13,280 nt of DNA from DATGIQ01 sp035295665 (GTDB lineage: Bacteria > Planctomycetota > Planctomycetia > Gemmatales > Gemmataceae): NCBI GenBank assembly GCA_035295665.1, contig DATGIQ010000138.1, positions 1 through 13,280 of the forward strand, read 5' to 3'. The stretch's first letter is position 1, and the number at the start of each line of letters is the position of its first letter. Under the pieces are notes generated by a model, which saw only the letters and a program-made list of their open reading frames with translations, had not been told where the DNA came from and did not search any database. A program made the position numbers and the translations under genes. This document shows, piece after piece, positions 6,251 through 12,853 of this stretch.

Positions 6251-7015
6251 GTGGAAACAAATGACCTCCGTGACGTACTGGAACAGATCCGCAACGGCCA
6301 GCTGAGCGTCGAAGCGGCTCTGGAGCAACTCGGCACCGCGCCGCTCGCGGATCTGGGGTATGCGCAGGTCGATCTTCAGCGGCATCGGCGGTGTGGCTTC
6401 CCCGAAGTGATTTTCTGCGAGGGGAAAACGTCAGCCTGGGTCGAAGGCGTTGTCCGCAAGCTTTCGGAGGCGGGTCAGGATTGCTTGGCCACCCGGGTTA
6501 ATGAGGAACAGGCTGCCCATCTGGCTCGGCACTTTCCCCAGGCTCAGCAAGATCGGCTTGGGCGAACGTTTTGGCTACCGGCGGGAAGCAAGGCGGAACC
6601 GTGCGGCCGAGTCGTCGTGATTACTGCCGGAACCAGTGATTTGCCCGTCGCCCAGGAAGCGGCCAATACAGCGCGGGCATTGGGTTGCGATGTGTCGGTC
6701 CTGGCCGATGTCGGAGTGGCCGGCATTCATCGACTCTTGCGTCACCGGCCACAGTTCAGCGATGCCGATGCGATCGTCGTCGTGGCCGGGATGGACGGCG
6801 CCTTGCCGAGCGTGGTCGGCGGCCTGGTGGATTGCCCAGTCGTCGCCGTCCCCACGAGCATCGGTTACGGGGCTGCCTTCGGCGGCTTGGCGGCGCTGCT
6901 CACCATGCTCAACAGCTGTTCGGCCGGAGTTGTCGTCGTCAACATTGACAGCGGATTCAAAGGCGGCTACGTGGCGGGGATGATCGCCCGGCGCGCGCAG
7001 AAGGGCAAACGCTGA
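6251..7015 (+). CDS. larB: Pyridinium-3,5-biscarboxylic acid mononucleotide synthase LarB
   Basis: LarB carboxylates nicotinic acid adenine dinucleotide at the pyridinium ring and releases AMP, the first step in making the nickel-pincer nucleotide cofactor of lactate racemase and related enzymes. The 254-residue product has the family N-terminal segment GFPEVIFCEGKT (49-60) and a PurE-like C-terminal domain: ITAGTSDLPVA (124-134), VVVAGMDGALPSVVGGLVD (176-194), PTSIGYGAAFGG (201-212) and NSCSAG (221-226), whose Cys223 probably corresponds to the catalytic Cys221 of the Lactobacillus enzyme. I start at GTG 6251, which gives the usual length, with GGGGA about nine bases upstream. The frame stays open back to 5705 but those residues show no family similarity. 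It is the only plus-strand gene here. The partners larC and larE are not in the window. Confidence 0.93.
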   Translation: METNDLRDVLEQIRNGQLSVEAALEQLGTAPLADLGYAQVDLQRHRRCGFPEVIFCEGKTSAWVEGVVRKLSEAGQDCLATRVNEEQAAHLARHFPQAQQDRLGRTFWLPAGSKAEPCGRVVVITAGTSDLPVAQEAANTARALGCDVSVLADVGVAGIHRLLRHRPQFSDADAIVVVAGMDGALPSVVGGLVDCPVVAVPTSIGYGAAFGGLAALLTMLNSCSAGVVVVNIDSGFKGGYVAGMIARRAQKGKR

Positions 7016-7045
7016 GCCGAAGGCCCAGAAGAAGCCGGCGTAAGC

Positions 7046-7327
7046 TCAAACAGGATTGTGGCCTTCCGAACGGCGGGCCTTGGCGTCCCCAACCTGAATA
7101 TCGAACTTGACCGGTACGGATTGAGCGAGTTCCTGCACGGCCAAGAGGGCGAGCTGCTTGACGTAATAGGAGGGGCAATACCCCTGGACGATGACCTGTT
7201 CTCCGTTGCGCTCGATGTGGAGCTGGTGAATGCGTCCCCAGGTACGCTCCAAGATTCGCCGCTCCAGGTCGTCTTCCAGTTCGGGCCCCGTCAAACGTTG
7301 GGAATAGACCGCAGTTCTAAGCACCAT
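7046..7327 (-). CDS. Small BON-domain-like protein
   Basis: The 93-residue product has one BON-like alpha/beta unit: ILERTWGRIHQLHIERNGE (25-43), the strand-turn VIVQGYCPSYYVKQLALLAV (45-64), then VKFDIQVG (73-80). BON domains are often envelope-associated and bind lipids or ligands. This version, with SYYVKQLA after the glycine, is one I associate with planctomycetes. No signal peptide is visible, so it should be cytoplasmic. I start at ATG 7327; the frame stays open to 7417 but those residues look unrelated. The ribosome binding site is weak. It converges with larB, 30 bases away, and lies 163 bases downstream of csrA. Function is unknown. Confidence 0.7.
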   Translation of the reverse strand: MVLRTAVYSQRLTGPELEDDLERRILERTWGRIHQLHIERNGEQVIVQGYCPSYYVKQLALLAVQELAQSVPVKFDIQVGDAKARRSEGHNPV

Positions 7328-7490
7328 GATGGTCTCGATTCTAGCAAAGGCCCGGGCCAGGCAATCCAAACTCGCAGGGAGGCGCCCACGCCGGCGCCAA
7401 TCAATTCCAGGAGCCAATCACGCGTGAAACGGCCATCCGGGTGAGCATTCCTCCAAGCGAGTTAGTCGCGTTCGCAAAACAGCCTCGATC

Positions 7491-7691
7491 TCATTTCGAA
7501 ACGGCTTCCAGCTCGTGGGCGGGGACTTTCGACGCTTCCCGGCGTTCGTAGACCTCTTCACGATCGACCTGGACGAACTTGGGGGCCGCGATGCCGATCC
7601 GAACCCTCTCGCCCCGAACAGCCGCCACGGTGACTCGGATATCGCCGTTGATCACAATCACTTCACCAACGCGCCGCGTAAGCACCAACAT
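7491..7691 (-). CDS. csrA: Carbon storage regulator CsrA
   Basis: A 66-residue homodimeric RNA-binding protein that recognises GGA motifs, typically in hairpin loops over ribosome binding sites, and represses or stabilises target mRNAs. The sequence opens MLVLTRRVGEVIVI and has the conserved core VRIGIAAP (30-37) and VDREEVYE (42-49). The two RNA-contact regions are intact: L4 and R6 in the first strand, and R44. The tail after residue 50 is slightly longer than in short CsrA proteins but normal. ATG at 7691 is fixed by an excellent ribosome binding site seven bases upstream. No flagellar genes or fliW lie nearby, so its targets are not implied by context. It seems to be transcribed alone, since a terminator lies upstream at 7927-7970. 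Confidence 0.96.
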   Translation of the reverse strand: MLVLTRRVGEVIVINGDIRVTVAAVRGERVRIGIAAPKFVQVDREEVYERREASKVPAHELEAVSK

Positions 7692-7698
7692 GCTCTTC

Positions 7699-7705
7699 CC
7701 TCCTT
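7699..7705 (-). promoter_or_regulatory. Strong csrA ribosome binding site with a CsrA-type GGA motif
   Basis: AAGGAGG lies seven bases before the csrA ATG and is the best Shine-Dalgarno sequence in the window. It contains AAGGA, a fit to the ANGGA core bound by CsrA, and a second GGA-like site (GGGAAG) follows directly. CsrA could thus repress its own translation, as known in other bacteria; no stem presenting the GGA in a loop was found by eye. Confidence 0.6.
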
Positions 7706-7926
7706 GATTCTTGTAGTTGGAAAGGCTCTCGAAGGCTGAACCTCCAACCGGCATGCGCTCCATTGCCATGCGGCGGGAAGGTGAAACCCTTTCCCAACCG
7801 AACACTGTTAATCACGATCTCGAAGCGATTGAATGCGTTGCAGAGCCACGAAGCCGGGCGCCCGGGCTCAAATTTGGCTGGCTTTTTCCAGAACCGTGGT
7901 CTGTGATCGTCCTCGTGGGGAATCGC

Positions 7927-7970
7927 AAAAAATAAAGCCCCTGTCATGCGTCGAGTTGCACACAGGGGCT
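7927..7970 (-). terminator. Intrinsic terminator of the leftward six-gene unit
   Basis: On the minus strand AGCCCCTGT (7970-7962) and ACAGGGGCT (7944-7936) form a perfect 9-bp GC-rich stem with a 17-base loop, followed at once by TTTATTTTTT. This is a textbook intrinsic terminator, 160 bases after the glycosyltransferase stop. It closes that unit and separates it from csrA. Confidence 0.85.
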
Positions 7971-8129
7971 GCCATAGCCTTTCGAGTTTCCCCACCTGGG
8001 GTGGAGCTGAGCAAAGGTTATCCGATGGCGAAAGTGATTGTCAAGATGTTTTTTCCTTTTTTGCGCCAACAGAGATTTTCGCACCGGGGCCTTCTCCGCC
8101 AATGAGCGGAGCAGAGCTTCGGATTCCTA

Positions 8130-9563
8130 CTAACCGGAAGGAGGCGCACGACCACACTTGGAAAATAGAACGACGCTTGTCCGATTGAACTCCCGTTGCT
8201 CTAGCACCATCCAACCCTGTTGAGCAAAGTGATTCACAATTTCGAGCCGTTCGGCTGCTGTAGTTGCGGTCGCCACGATCCAGAGGCGGCCTTGGGGCGA
8301 GAGCGTATCTTGTCCCAGGAGGCAAACACCAAAACCCATCCGACGGAAATAGTAAAGGTATTCCCAGTGATTGGCAGCAATACCGTCGCCGGGTTGGTGA
8401 TGGCTTGCAACGTATCGGGCGGCCCCCGCGCAATCCGCTCGCTTCCACGGATCGAGCACCCGGTGGATGCTCCAGCCAAGCGGAACCAAGGGCAAAACCA
8501 GAACGCCGGCACGGCAGAAGGCACGCAGGCGGCCCGTTGAGACCGACGTTCCGGTACTCAGGGGAAGCCCTGCAGCGACCAACAGCGCCAGAGCCGGCGT
8601 CAGATAAACCACGACCCGTGAGCCGCCAAACGGATACGCATGCAGATATGCAGCCCCGAGCGGCAAGAGAATCGGCACCAACAACAAGGCCAGCAGCGGC
8701 CACATCCCGCGCCGCCAAAAATGAACGGCGCCAGCCAGCGCGAAGGGAACCAGAACTTGACCGATTGGCTCAAAGCAGTAGCGGAACAATTCTAGGAATG
8801 CCATCACTGTCCAGGCAGGAACACTCCTTGGCCGTTCCCAGTCAGGAAAATTATTGGTCCAGCACGCGAGGATGGCCTCGCAACGCTGGGCCCGGATCGG
8901 ACCCGTCACAAGCAGCCCGAAAGCCGTGAAGATAACCAGCACCAAAAGGCCGTAACTCAGCCAGCCTCGGAACTGCCGTGCCCGCCAAACATCCGGCAGG
9001 ATCGCCAACAGCAACCCGCCACACAGAAAGCATCCCGGGTAGACCAGAAGGATCAGCACTGGACTGGCAAATCCAAGGAGCAGCAGCCGACGGCCCAATG
9101 TCCACGATGCGGTTCCATAATAAAGGGCCAGCACAACAACTCCGGCGAAGATATCCACCGCGTAGGGTTTGGCTTCACACGTATGCCAGAGGGCATGGTC
9201 CGAACAAGCAAGCAACAGCAGAGCCCAAGGGACCATCGCGGGCCGAAGCACGGATCGCGCCACGGGCAGGAAAATCAACAAGCTTCCGCAACTTGCCAGG
9301 AACGGAATCAAACGAAGGGCATAGGTGCTTTCACCGAAGAGGAGGCTGAAGGCCCGTTCGATCCAAAGGAACAAGGGAGGCGCCGCCTCGGCGAACGAGA
9401 GTGGACCAAGTAGGTCGAGGAAGTCTTTGTGCAGCACGTTCAGGACCAAGGCGGCCTCGTCGTGCCACATCGACAGGTCCGACAAGTAAAAGTGCAGCCG
9501 GAGCGCCAGGCCGAACGCCAAGATGCTTCTCGTCCAGGAGAAGGACTTCCCTGTCCCTATCAT
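8130..9563 (-). CDS. GT-C family membrane glycosyltransferase (GT39/ArnT-like)
   Basis: A polytopic inner-membrane protein of about 477 residues that should transfer a sugar from a polyprenyl-phosphate donor on the periplasmic side. Early residues form TM1 followed by SMWHDEAALVLN (31-42), whose acidic D35-E36 pair sits in the first periplasmic loop as in other GT-C catalytic sites. APPLFLW (61-67) and CEAKPYA (129-135) correspond to the PPL and EARPYA motifs of GT39-like proteins. About ten hydrophobic segments follow, then a soluble tail from about residue 370. The frame is open to 9788 and overlaps the DUF3467 gene. I chose ATG 9563 because TM1 then starts as in relatives, although it has no clear ribosome binding site; GTG 9575 is possible. 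It is the last gene of the unit. The acceptor is unknown. Confidence 0.82.
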   Translation of the reverse strand: MIGTGKSFSWTRSILAFGLALRLHFYLSDLSMWHDEAALVLNVLHKDFLDLLGPLSFAEAAPPLFLWIERAFSLLFGESTYALRLIPFLASCGSLLIFLPVARSVLRPAMVPWALLLLACSDHALWHTCEAKPYAVDIFAGVVVLALYYGTASWTLGRRLLLLGFASPVLILLVYPGCFLCGGLLLAILPDVWRARQFRGWLSYGLLVLVIFTAFGLLVTGPIRAQRCEAILACWTNNFPDWERPRSVPAWTVMAFLELFRYCFEPIGQVLVPFALAGAVHFWRRGMWPLLALLLVPILLPLGAAYLHAYPFGGSRVVVYLTPALALLVAAGLPLSTGTSVSTGRLRAFCRAGVLVLPLVPLGWSIHRVLDPWKRADCAGAARYVASHHQPGDGIAANHWEYLYYFRRMGFGVCLLGQDTLSPQGRLWIVATATTAAERLEIVNHFAQQGWMVLEQREFNRTSVVLFSKCGRAPPSG

Positions 9564-9652
9564 CGCCGGGCCCACGCAGATTACGAATCGGGCGTGAAGA
9601 GGGAGATAACAAGCGAAAGCCAGGAGGGCAAGAGAGATTGCGGCGGCGGCTG

Positions 9653-10285
9653 TCAGGACGCCCTGGGTCCGGGTTCTTCCGGAGGGGGGGAGGAACCGCT
9701 GGTCAGTTTTTGCTGATACTGCTGGTACGAACGTGTCAACGTGTTGAGGATTCCCGGAATCTGCGGGGCCGAGAAAAAAACACGGCACGAAACCGCAGAA
9801 CGGGGATAGAAGCTCGTGATGAAATCGAAATAAAACTCCGCAGGCGAATGCGCGATCATCACCGTGTTGGCATACACGCCGCTGAGCAGCTCATCGGGCA
9901 ATTTGAGCTGTCGGTAGATTTCATCGATGGGAGGCGGAGTCGGAGGGTTCGGCACGGGCAAGGGAGGAGGCGGTCCATATTTCGCCTGGTAGAGTCCCAG
10001 GTTTTCGCGCAACGCCGCAAGCATATTCGGCATGATCGAAGGCGGGAGGACTACTCGGGCCACAATTTGAGACGGGTGTGCCAGGCTCAGCACAAAATCG
10101 ATCACAAATTCATTGGCCCCCTGCAAGACCATGATTCCGGTGCTCAGCACGCCGCGGCTAACCTTCTCGGGTATCCGCGCGCTGACCTGAGAATGCTGGA
10201 CTTCCTGGGTATACCCGCCTGGAGAATCGGGCGGCACGGGTTGGTCGGGTTTGTGCTGAGGATCCTGTGGTTGTTCAGAGTTCAT
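9653..10285 (-). CDS. Protein with two DUF3467 domains
   Basis: A 210-residue soluble protein without signal peptide. The N-terminal 35 residues are proline/glutamine-rich and likely disordered. Two DUF3467-like copies follow: residues 42-104, with NEFVIDF (58-64) and ARVVLPPSIMPNMLAALREN (76-95), and 133-195, with AEFYFDF (149-155) and CRVFFSAPQIPGILNTL (167-183). They align without gaps at roughly one quarter identity and are joined by a proline-rich linker (105-120). DUF3467 proteins are usually single-copy and about 100 residues. Function is unknown; the second copy has lost several of the usual hydrophilic positions. ATG 10285 follows GTG and TTG codons in frame, with AGGTG about eight bases upstream. 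It is 58 bases after the CPBP gene and 89 before the glycosyltransferase start. Confidence 0.85.
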   Translation of the reverse strand: MNSEQPQDPQHKPDQPVPPDSPGGYTQEVQHSQVSARIPEKVSRGVLSTGIMVLQGANEFVIDFVLSLAHPSQIVARVVLPPSIMPNMLAALRENLGLYQAKYGPPPPLPVPNPPTPPPIDEIYRQLKLPDELLSGVYANTVMIAHSPAEFYFDFITSFYPRSAVSCRVFFSAPQIPGILNTLTRSYQQYQQKLTSGSSPPPEEPGPRAS

Positions 10286-10343
10286 CACCAAGCACCTTTT
10301 TTCATCATTGTATGGTTTCGCCGTACCTTGCAGAACCGTTCGG

Positions 10344-11003
10344 CTACCAAAGCTCCCAGCTGCCCGTAGACAGGATGTAGATGCCCAGGATCAAATTGCT
10401 GACCCCGTGAGCGACGATGCAGTTCCACAAATCCCCTTTCCAGTACAGCAAGCCGTTGAGGAAAGTGCAATAAACGAGGGCTGCCAGCCATTCCGGATGG
10501 GCCAGGGCGAAGAGCAGCGTGACCACGACAAAAGATCGGATGCCGAATGCGTCCAGTTTCTGCTGTTGCCAGTTCGCCGAGGTCAGCCACCGCAGCAAGA
10601 AACCCCGCCAAAATAGTTCTTCCACAATTGGAACGAGGATCGCCAGGCCCGCAAGCCGAGCCGCAACGAAGGCCCACCGCGCCAACGGTTGATCGATACT
10701 CTCCCACGGATTGAACGCCGGCCGCTTCGGCTGTAACCAGTCAGGCAAGTATTCGGCAATTGCTTGCTCGCAATGCAGCCGGCACAGCCCAATCCAAAGA
10801 GCAATCCCGATGATCCCGACACTGACGCCGGCAATGACTCGGAGATGCGGCCCAAGCAAGTGGCGGCCCCGAAGCAGAGCAATCGTCACGACGCTGACCA
10901 GTGTAACAACAGTAGGATAGAGCCAGCCATATTGATCGGGATACGCCGCGGCGATTTGGATCAGACCGAGGTACAGCACGAATGGCACAACGTAGGCAGT
11001 CAT
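10344..11003 (-). CDS. CPBP family intramembrane protease, CAAX-protease-related type (TIGR03008-like)
   Basis: A 219-residue integral membrane protein with about six to eight hydrophobic segments. The Abi/CPBP motifs are present: EELFWRGFLLR (128-138), giving E128-E129 and R133; FALAHPEW (165-172) with H169; and VAHGVSN (197-203) with H199 and N203. These residues form the presumed metal-binding, glutamate-dependent catalytic site within the membrane. The order and spacing, with the ending LGIYILSTGSWELW, resemble the CAAX-prenyl-protease-related family found in genomes with exosortase/PEP-CTERM sorting. No exosortase gene is in this window. Bacteria do not prenylate CAAX proteins in the eukaryotic way, so the substrate is unknown. 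ATG 11003 lacks a clear ribosome binding site; it is 44 bases from the kinase stop, consistent with an operon. Confidence 0.87.
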   Translation of the reverse strand: MTAYVVPFVLYLGLIQIAAAYPDQYGWLYPTVVTLVSVVTIALLRGRHLLGPHLRVIAGVSVGIIGIALWIGLCRLHCEQAIAEYLPDWLQPKRPAFNPWESIDQPLARWAFVAARLAGLAILVPIVEELFWRGFLLRWLTSANWQQQKLDAFGIRSFVVVTLLFALAHPEWLAALVYCTFLNGLLYWKGDLWNCIVAHGVSNLILGIYILSTGSWELW

Positions 11004-11047
11004 GCAGGAATGAGGAAAAGGGAAACGGAGGAGAAATCTGCTTGCCT

Positions 11048-11725
11048 TCAGCCTTTTGACTTGCTCGGTTTATCCTGTTCATCCCACAAGCGCATGCCGC
11101 CCAGGAAGGCGTTGCGATTGTCGCCCATGCGTGCGCCGGGCGGAAGCCGTTTGAGGAGCTTGGCATTCCCGCCACCGAGGACCACATAGTCGGCCACCAA
11201 CGCAGCCTGAAGGCGTGCCACCACGTCTTCGACTGCTTTTTGCCACTTTTTCTTGCCCAGCCGTTTCAGGCCCCGCAAGCCGACATAATCCTCGAACGTC
11301 CGTCGTTTCTTGTAGGGAAGATGGGCCAATTCCAGCGGAGCAACCACGCCATCGACGATCAAGGCCGAGCCGAGGCCGGTGCCCAAACCGAGGAACAGCA
11401 TCCGTGCCCCTTCATAGCTACCCAAGGCCTGCATGGCCGCATCGTTGATGAGTTTCACCGGTTTGCCGAAATGAGCCGCGAAGTCAAAATCAACCCAGCC
11501 CGGTCCCAGGTTCGCTGGCTCCAGCGCTAAACGGCCGTGGATCACCGGACCAGGATAGCCGATGCTGATGACCTCATACTTCCAATCGCCGACCAGGCCG
11601 AGAACGCCATCGACCATCTGTTTGGCTGTGAGCGTCGGCCCGGAAGGAAACTTCCGTACTTCCGAAACCCCGCTGGCAGTTACTTTGATGTTGGTTCCGC
11701 CGACGTCGATCACGAGGACTTTCAC
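11048..11725 (-). CDS. ROK-family sugar kinase, polyphosphate-glucokinase-like
   Basis: A 225-residue cytosolic kinase expected to phosphorylate glucose or a similar hexose using polyphosphate and/or ATP. Visible motifs are phosphate-1 VIDVGGTNIK (5-14), IGYPGPV (55-61), catalytic NDAA (94-97) with D95, phosphate-2 FLGLGTGLGSALI (111-123), LELAH (131-135) in place of the usual ELGH, and the adenosine-type VVLGGGNAKLL (181-191). The zinc motif of typical ROK kinases and repressors (CxCGxxGC) is absent, as in polyphosphate glucokinases, and there is no DNA-binding domain. The phosphate donor cannot be decided by eye. I start at GTG 11725 because GGGAGG (11739-11734) lies eight bases upstream; an ATG at 11749 would overlap the ligase by eight bases. 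That ribosome binding site sits just after the ligase stop, suggesting translational coupling. Confidence 0.82.
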   Translation of the reverse strand: MKVLVIDVGGTNIKVTASGVSEVRKFPSGPTLTAKQMVDGVLGLVGDWKYEVISIGYPGPVIHGRLALEPANLGPGWVDFDFAAHFGKPVKLINDAAMQALGSYEGARMLFLGLGTGLGSALIVDGVVAPLELAHLPYKKRRTFEDYVGLRGLKRLGKKKWQKAVEDVVARLQAALVADYVVLGGGNAKLLKRLPPGARMGDNRNAFLGGMRLWDEQDKPSKSKG

Positions 11726-11741
11726 CGTTGCAACCTCCCGA

Positions 11742-12812
11742 TCAGGCATTACGGATCGCTACGGAAGCGCCGCACAGTTCCGGCGGGCTTGTGGCGGAGC
11801 ATTGCATCCGGGGACGGTGCCGGGCAAGGGCAGCGTGCACCAGATCGATGGTGAACCGGGCATGGGTAATGCCTGCCGAAGCCAGGCCACCGGCCAAACC
11901 CGCGGTCGGGTTAAAGTCAGGATTGGGGTTCACCTCCAGCAAATAAGGCTTCCCGGATGGCCGGACGCGAAAATCAACTCGGGCATAATCCCGGCAGCCG
12001 AGCAAGCGAAACGCCTGCCGGGCCAGGGCTGTCAGCCGCTGAGCCAGCCGGGGCGAAACCTTGGCCGGATAACAGGGCGGCGTGGCCTCATAGTCGCGCG
12101 AACCCGGCTTCCACTTCGCATCGTAGGTAACGATGGGCCAGAATGCCGGATCCTTGTCCGTGAATAATACCTCGGAAATGGGCAGCGTGTGCAGATTCGA
12201 CGCCTCGATCAGGGCGACATTGAGTTCCCGGCCGGGGATGAACTCCTCAACCAGCACGGGCGGCCCGTACGTCTCCAGGAGCCAACCAGCGCGTTGCCTG
12301 AGGCGTTCCTGATTGGTGACGACGCTCCCCTGATCGAGTCCGACACTGGCGTCCTGAGTCGCCGGCTTGACGATAACCGGCCAGGTGAGCGACGAAGGTA
12401 GAATCGGAAGCTTTTCCACGACAAAGCCTTGCGGCGTGGGTAACCCCGCGCCCCGAAACAATGCCTTCGTCAAATGTTTATTCCGGGCCAAGAAAAGTGT
12501 GGAGGACGGCGACCCTGTGAACGGTAGATTGAGCCATTCCAGGAGGCCGGCAACATACGCTTCGGTATTGCCGTCATCGGCCGTGCCTTCGAAGAGGTTG
12601 AAGACTACATCCGGTTGTGCCGCGCGCAGGCCGGCCAAGAGCCCGTCGGGGTCATGATCCGCTCCGAGACGACGCACGTCAAAACCTGCCTGCACGAGCG
12701 TGGCCGCGACGGCGTCGACCGTCTGGAGGACTTCGTGTTCGGATTCGGCATCGGGGTGGCTGGTGGAGAGAACGGGCTTGTTGTAAAGGATGAGGACGCG
12801 AACGGCACCCAT
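11742..12812 (-). CDS. D-alanine--D-alanine ligase family ATP-grasp enzyme
   Basis: A 356-residue ATP-grasp ligase that should join two amino acids or similar carboxylates and amines through an acyl-phosphate. The N-terminal domain has SEHEVLQTVDAV (24-35) and the FNLFEG...AYVAGLLEWLNLPFTGS block (71-101). The ATP-grasp part has K112, VIVKPA (146-151), VEEFIPGRELNVAL (188-201), YDAKW (230-234) and the metal-binding stretch RVDFRV (278-283) to LEVNPNPDFNPTAGL (292-306), with D280, E293 and N295. These match Ddl-type ligases. The YDYEAKY segment of true Ddl is altered, and about 25 C-terminal residues (332-356, two Cys) extend past the usual end. It is not in a mur/fts cluster, so cell-wall D-Ala-D-Ala synthesis is not certain. 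It lies 41 bases after a second such ligase and 16 before the kinase start. Confidence 0.85.
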   Translation of the reverse strand: MGAVRVLILYNKPVLSTSHPDAESEHEVLQTVDAVAATLVQAGFDVRRLGADHDPDGLLAGLRAAQPDVVFNLFEGTADDGNTEAYVAGLLEWLNLPFTGSPSSTLFLARNKHLTKALFRGAGLPTPQGFVVEKLPILPSSLTWPVIVKPATQDASVGLDQGSVVTNQERLRQRAGWLLETYGPPVLVEEFIPGRELNVALIEASNLHTLPISEVLFTDKDPAFWPIVTYDAKWKPGSRDYEATPPCYPAKVSPRLAQRLTALARQAFRLLGCRDYARVDFRVRPSGKPYLLEVNPNPDFNPTAGLAGGLASAGITHARFTIDLVHAALARHRPRMQCSATSPPELCGASVAIRNA

Positions 12813-12853
12813 GGCAAATACTGGCTTCTCCGCCCCGTTCGGAACCGATGGGG

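Larger units (their letters stand above)
7692..8129. other. Intergenic region upstream of csrA and downstream of the glycosyltransferase
   Basis: This 438-base gap has no convincing gene. It holds the csrA ribosome binding site, a self-complementary CCGGGCGCCCGG (7854-7865), and the minus-strand terminator at 7927-7970. A 26-codon plus-strand frame (8024-8104, MAKVIVKMFFPFLRQQ...) has AAAGG upstream but no recognisable family. The csrA promoter should lie between 7705 and 7926; no clear hexamer pair was seen. Confidence 0.6.

Noticed and set aside
7854..7865. CCGGGCGCCCGG palindrome as an operator for csrA
   Set aside because: A 12-bp GC-only palindrome is unremarkable in this GC-rich DNA and there is no regulator or second copy to support it.
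8024..8104. Plus-strand 26-codon frame starting MAKVIVKMFFPFLRQQ, faintly like a MoaD/ThiS start
   Set aside because: Too short, stops before any fold, and no family support. Similarity is probably chance.
9564..9788. N-terminal extension of the glycosyltransferase into the DUF3467 gene
   Set aside because: It would overlap a well-supported gene by 136 bases, and the extra residues do not match the GT-C N-terminus.
11562..12167. 201-codon plus-strand frame opposite the kinase and ligase
   Set aside because: Antisense shadow of two well-supported genes, with no recognisable domain or ribosome binding site.
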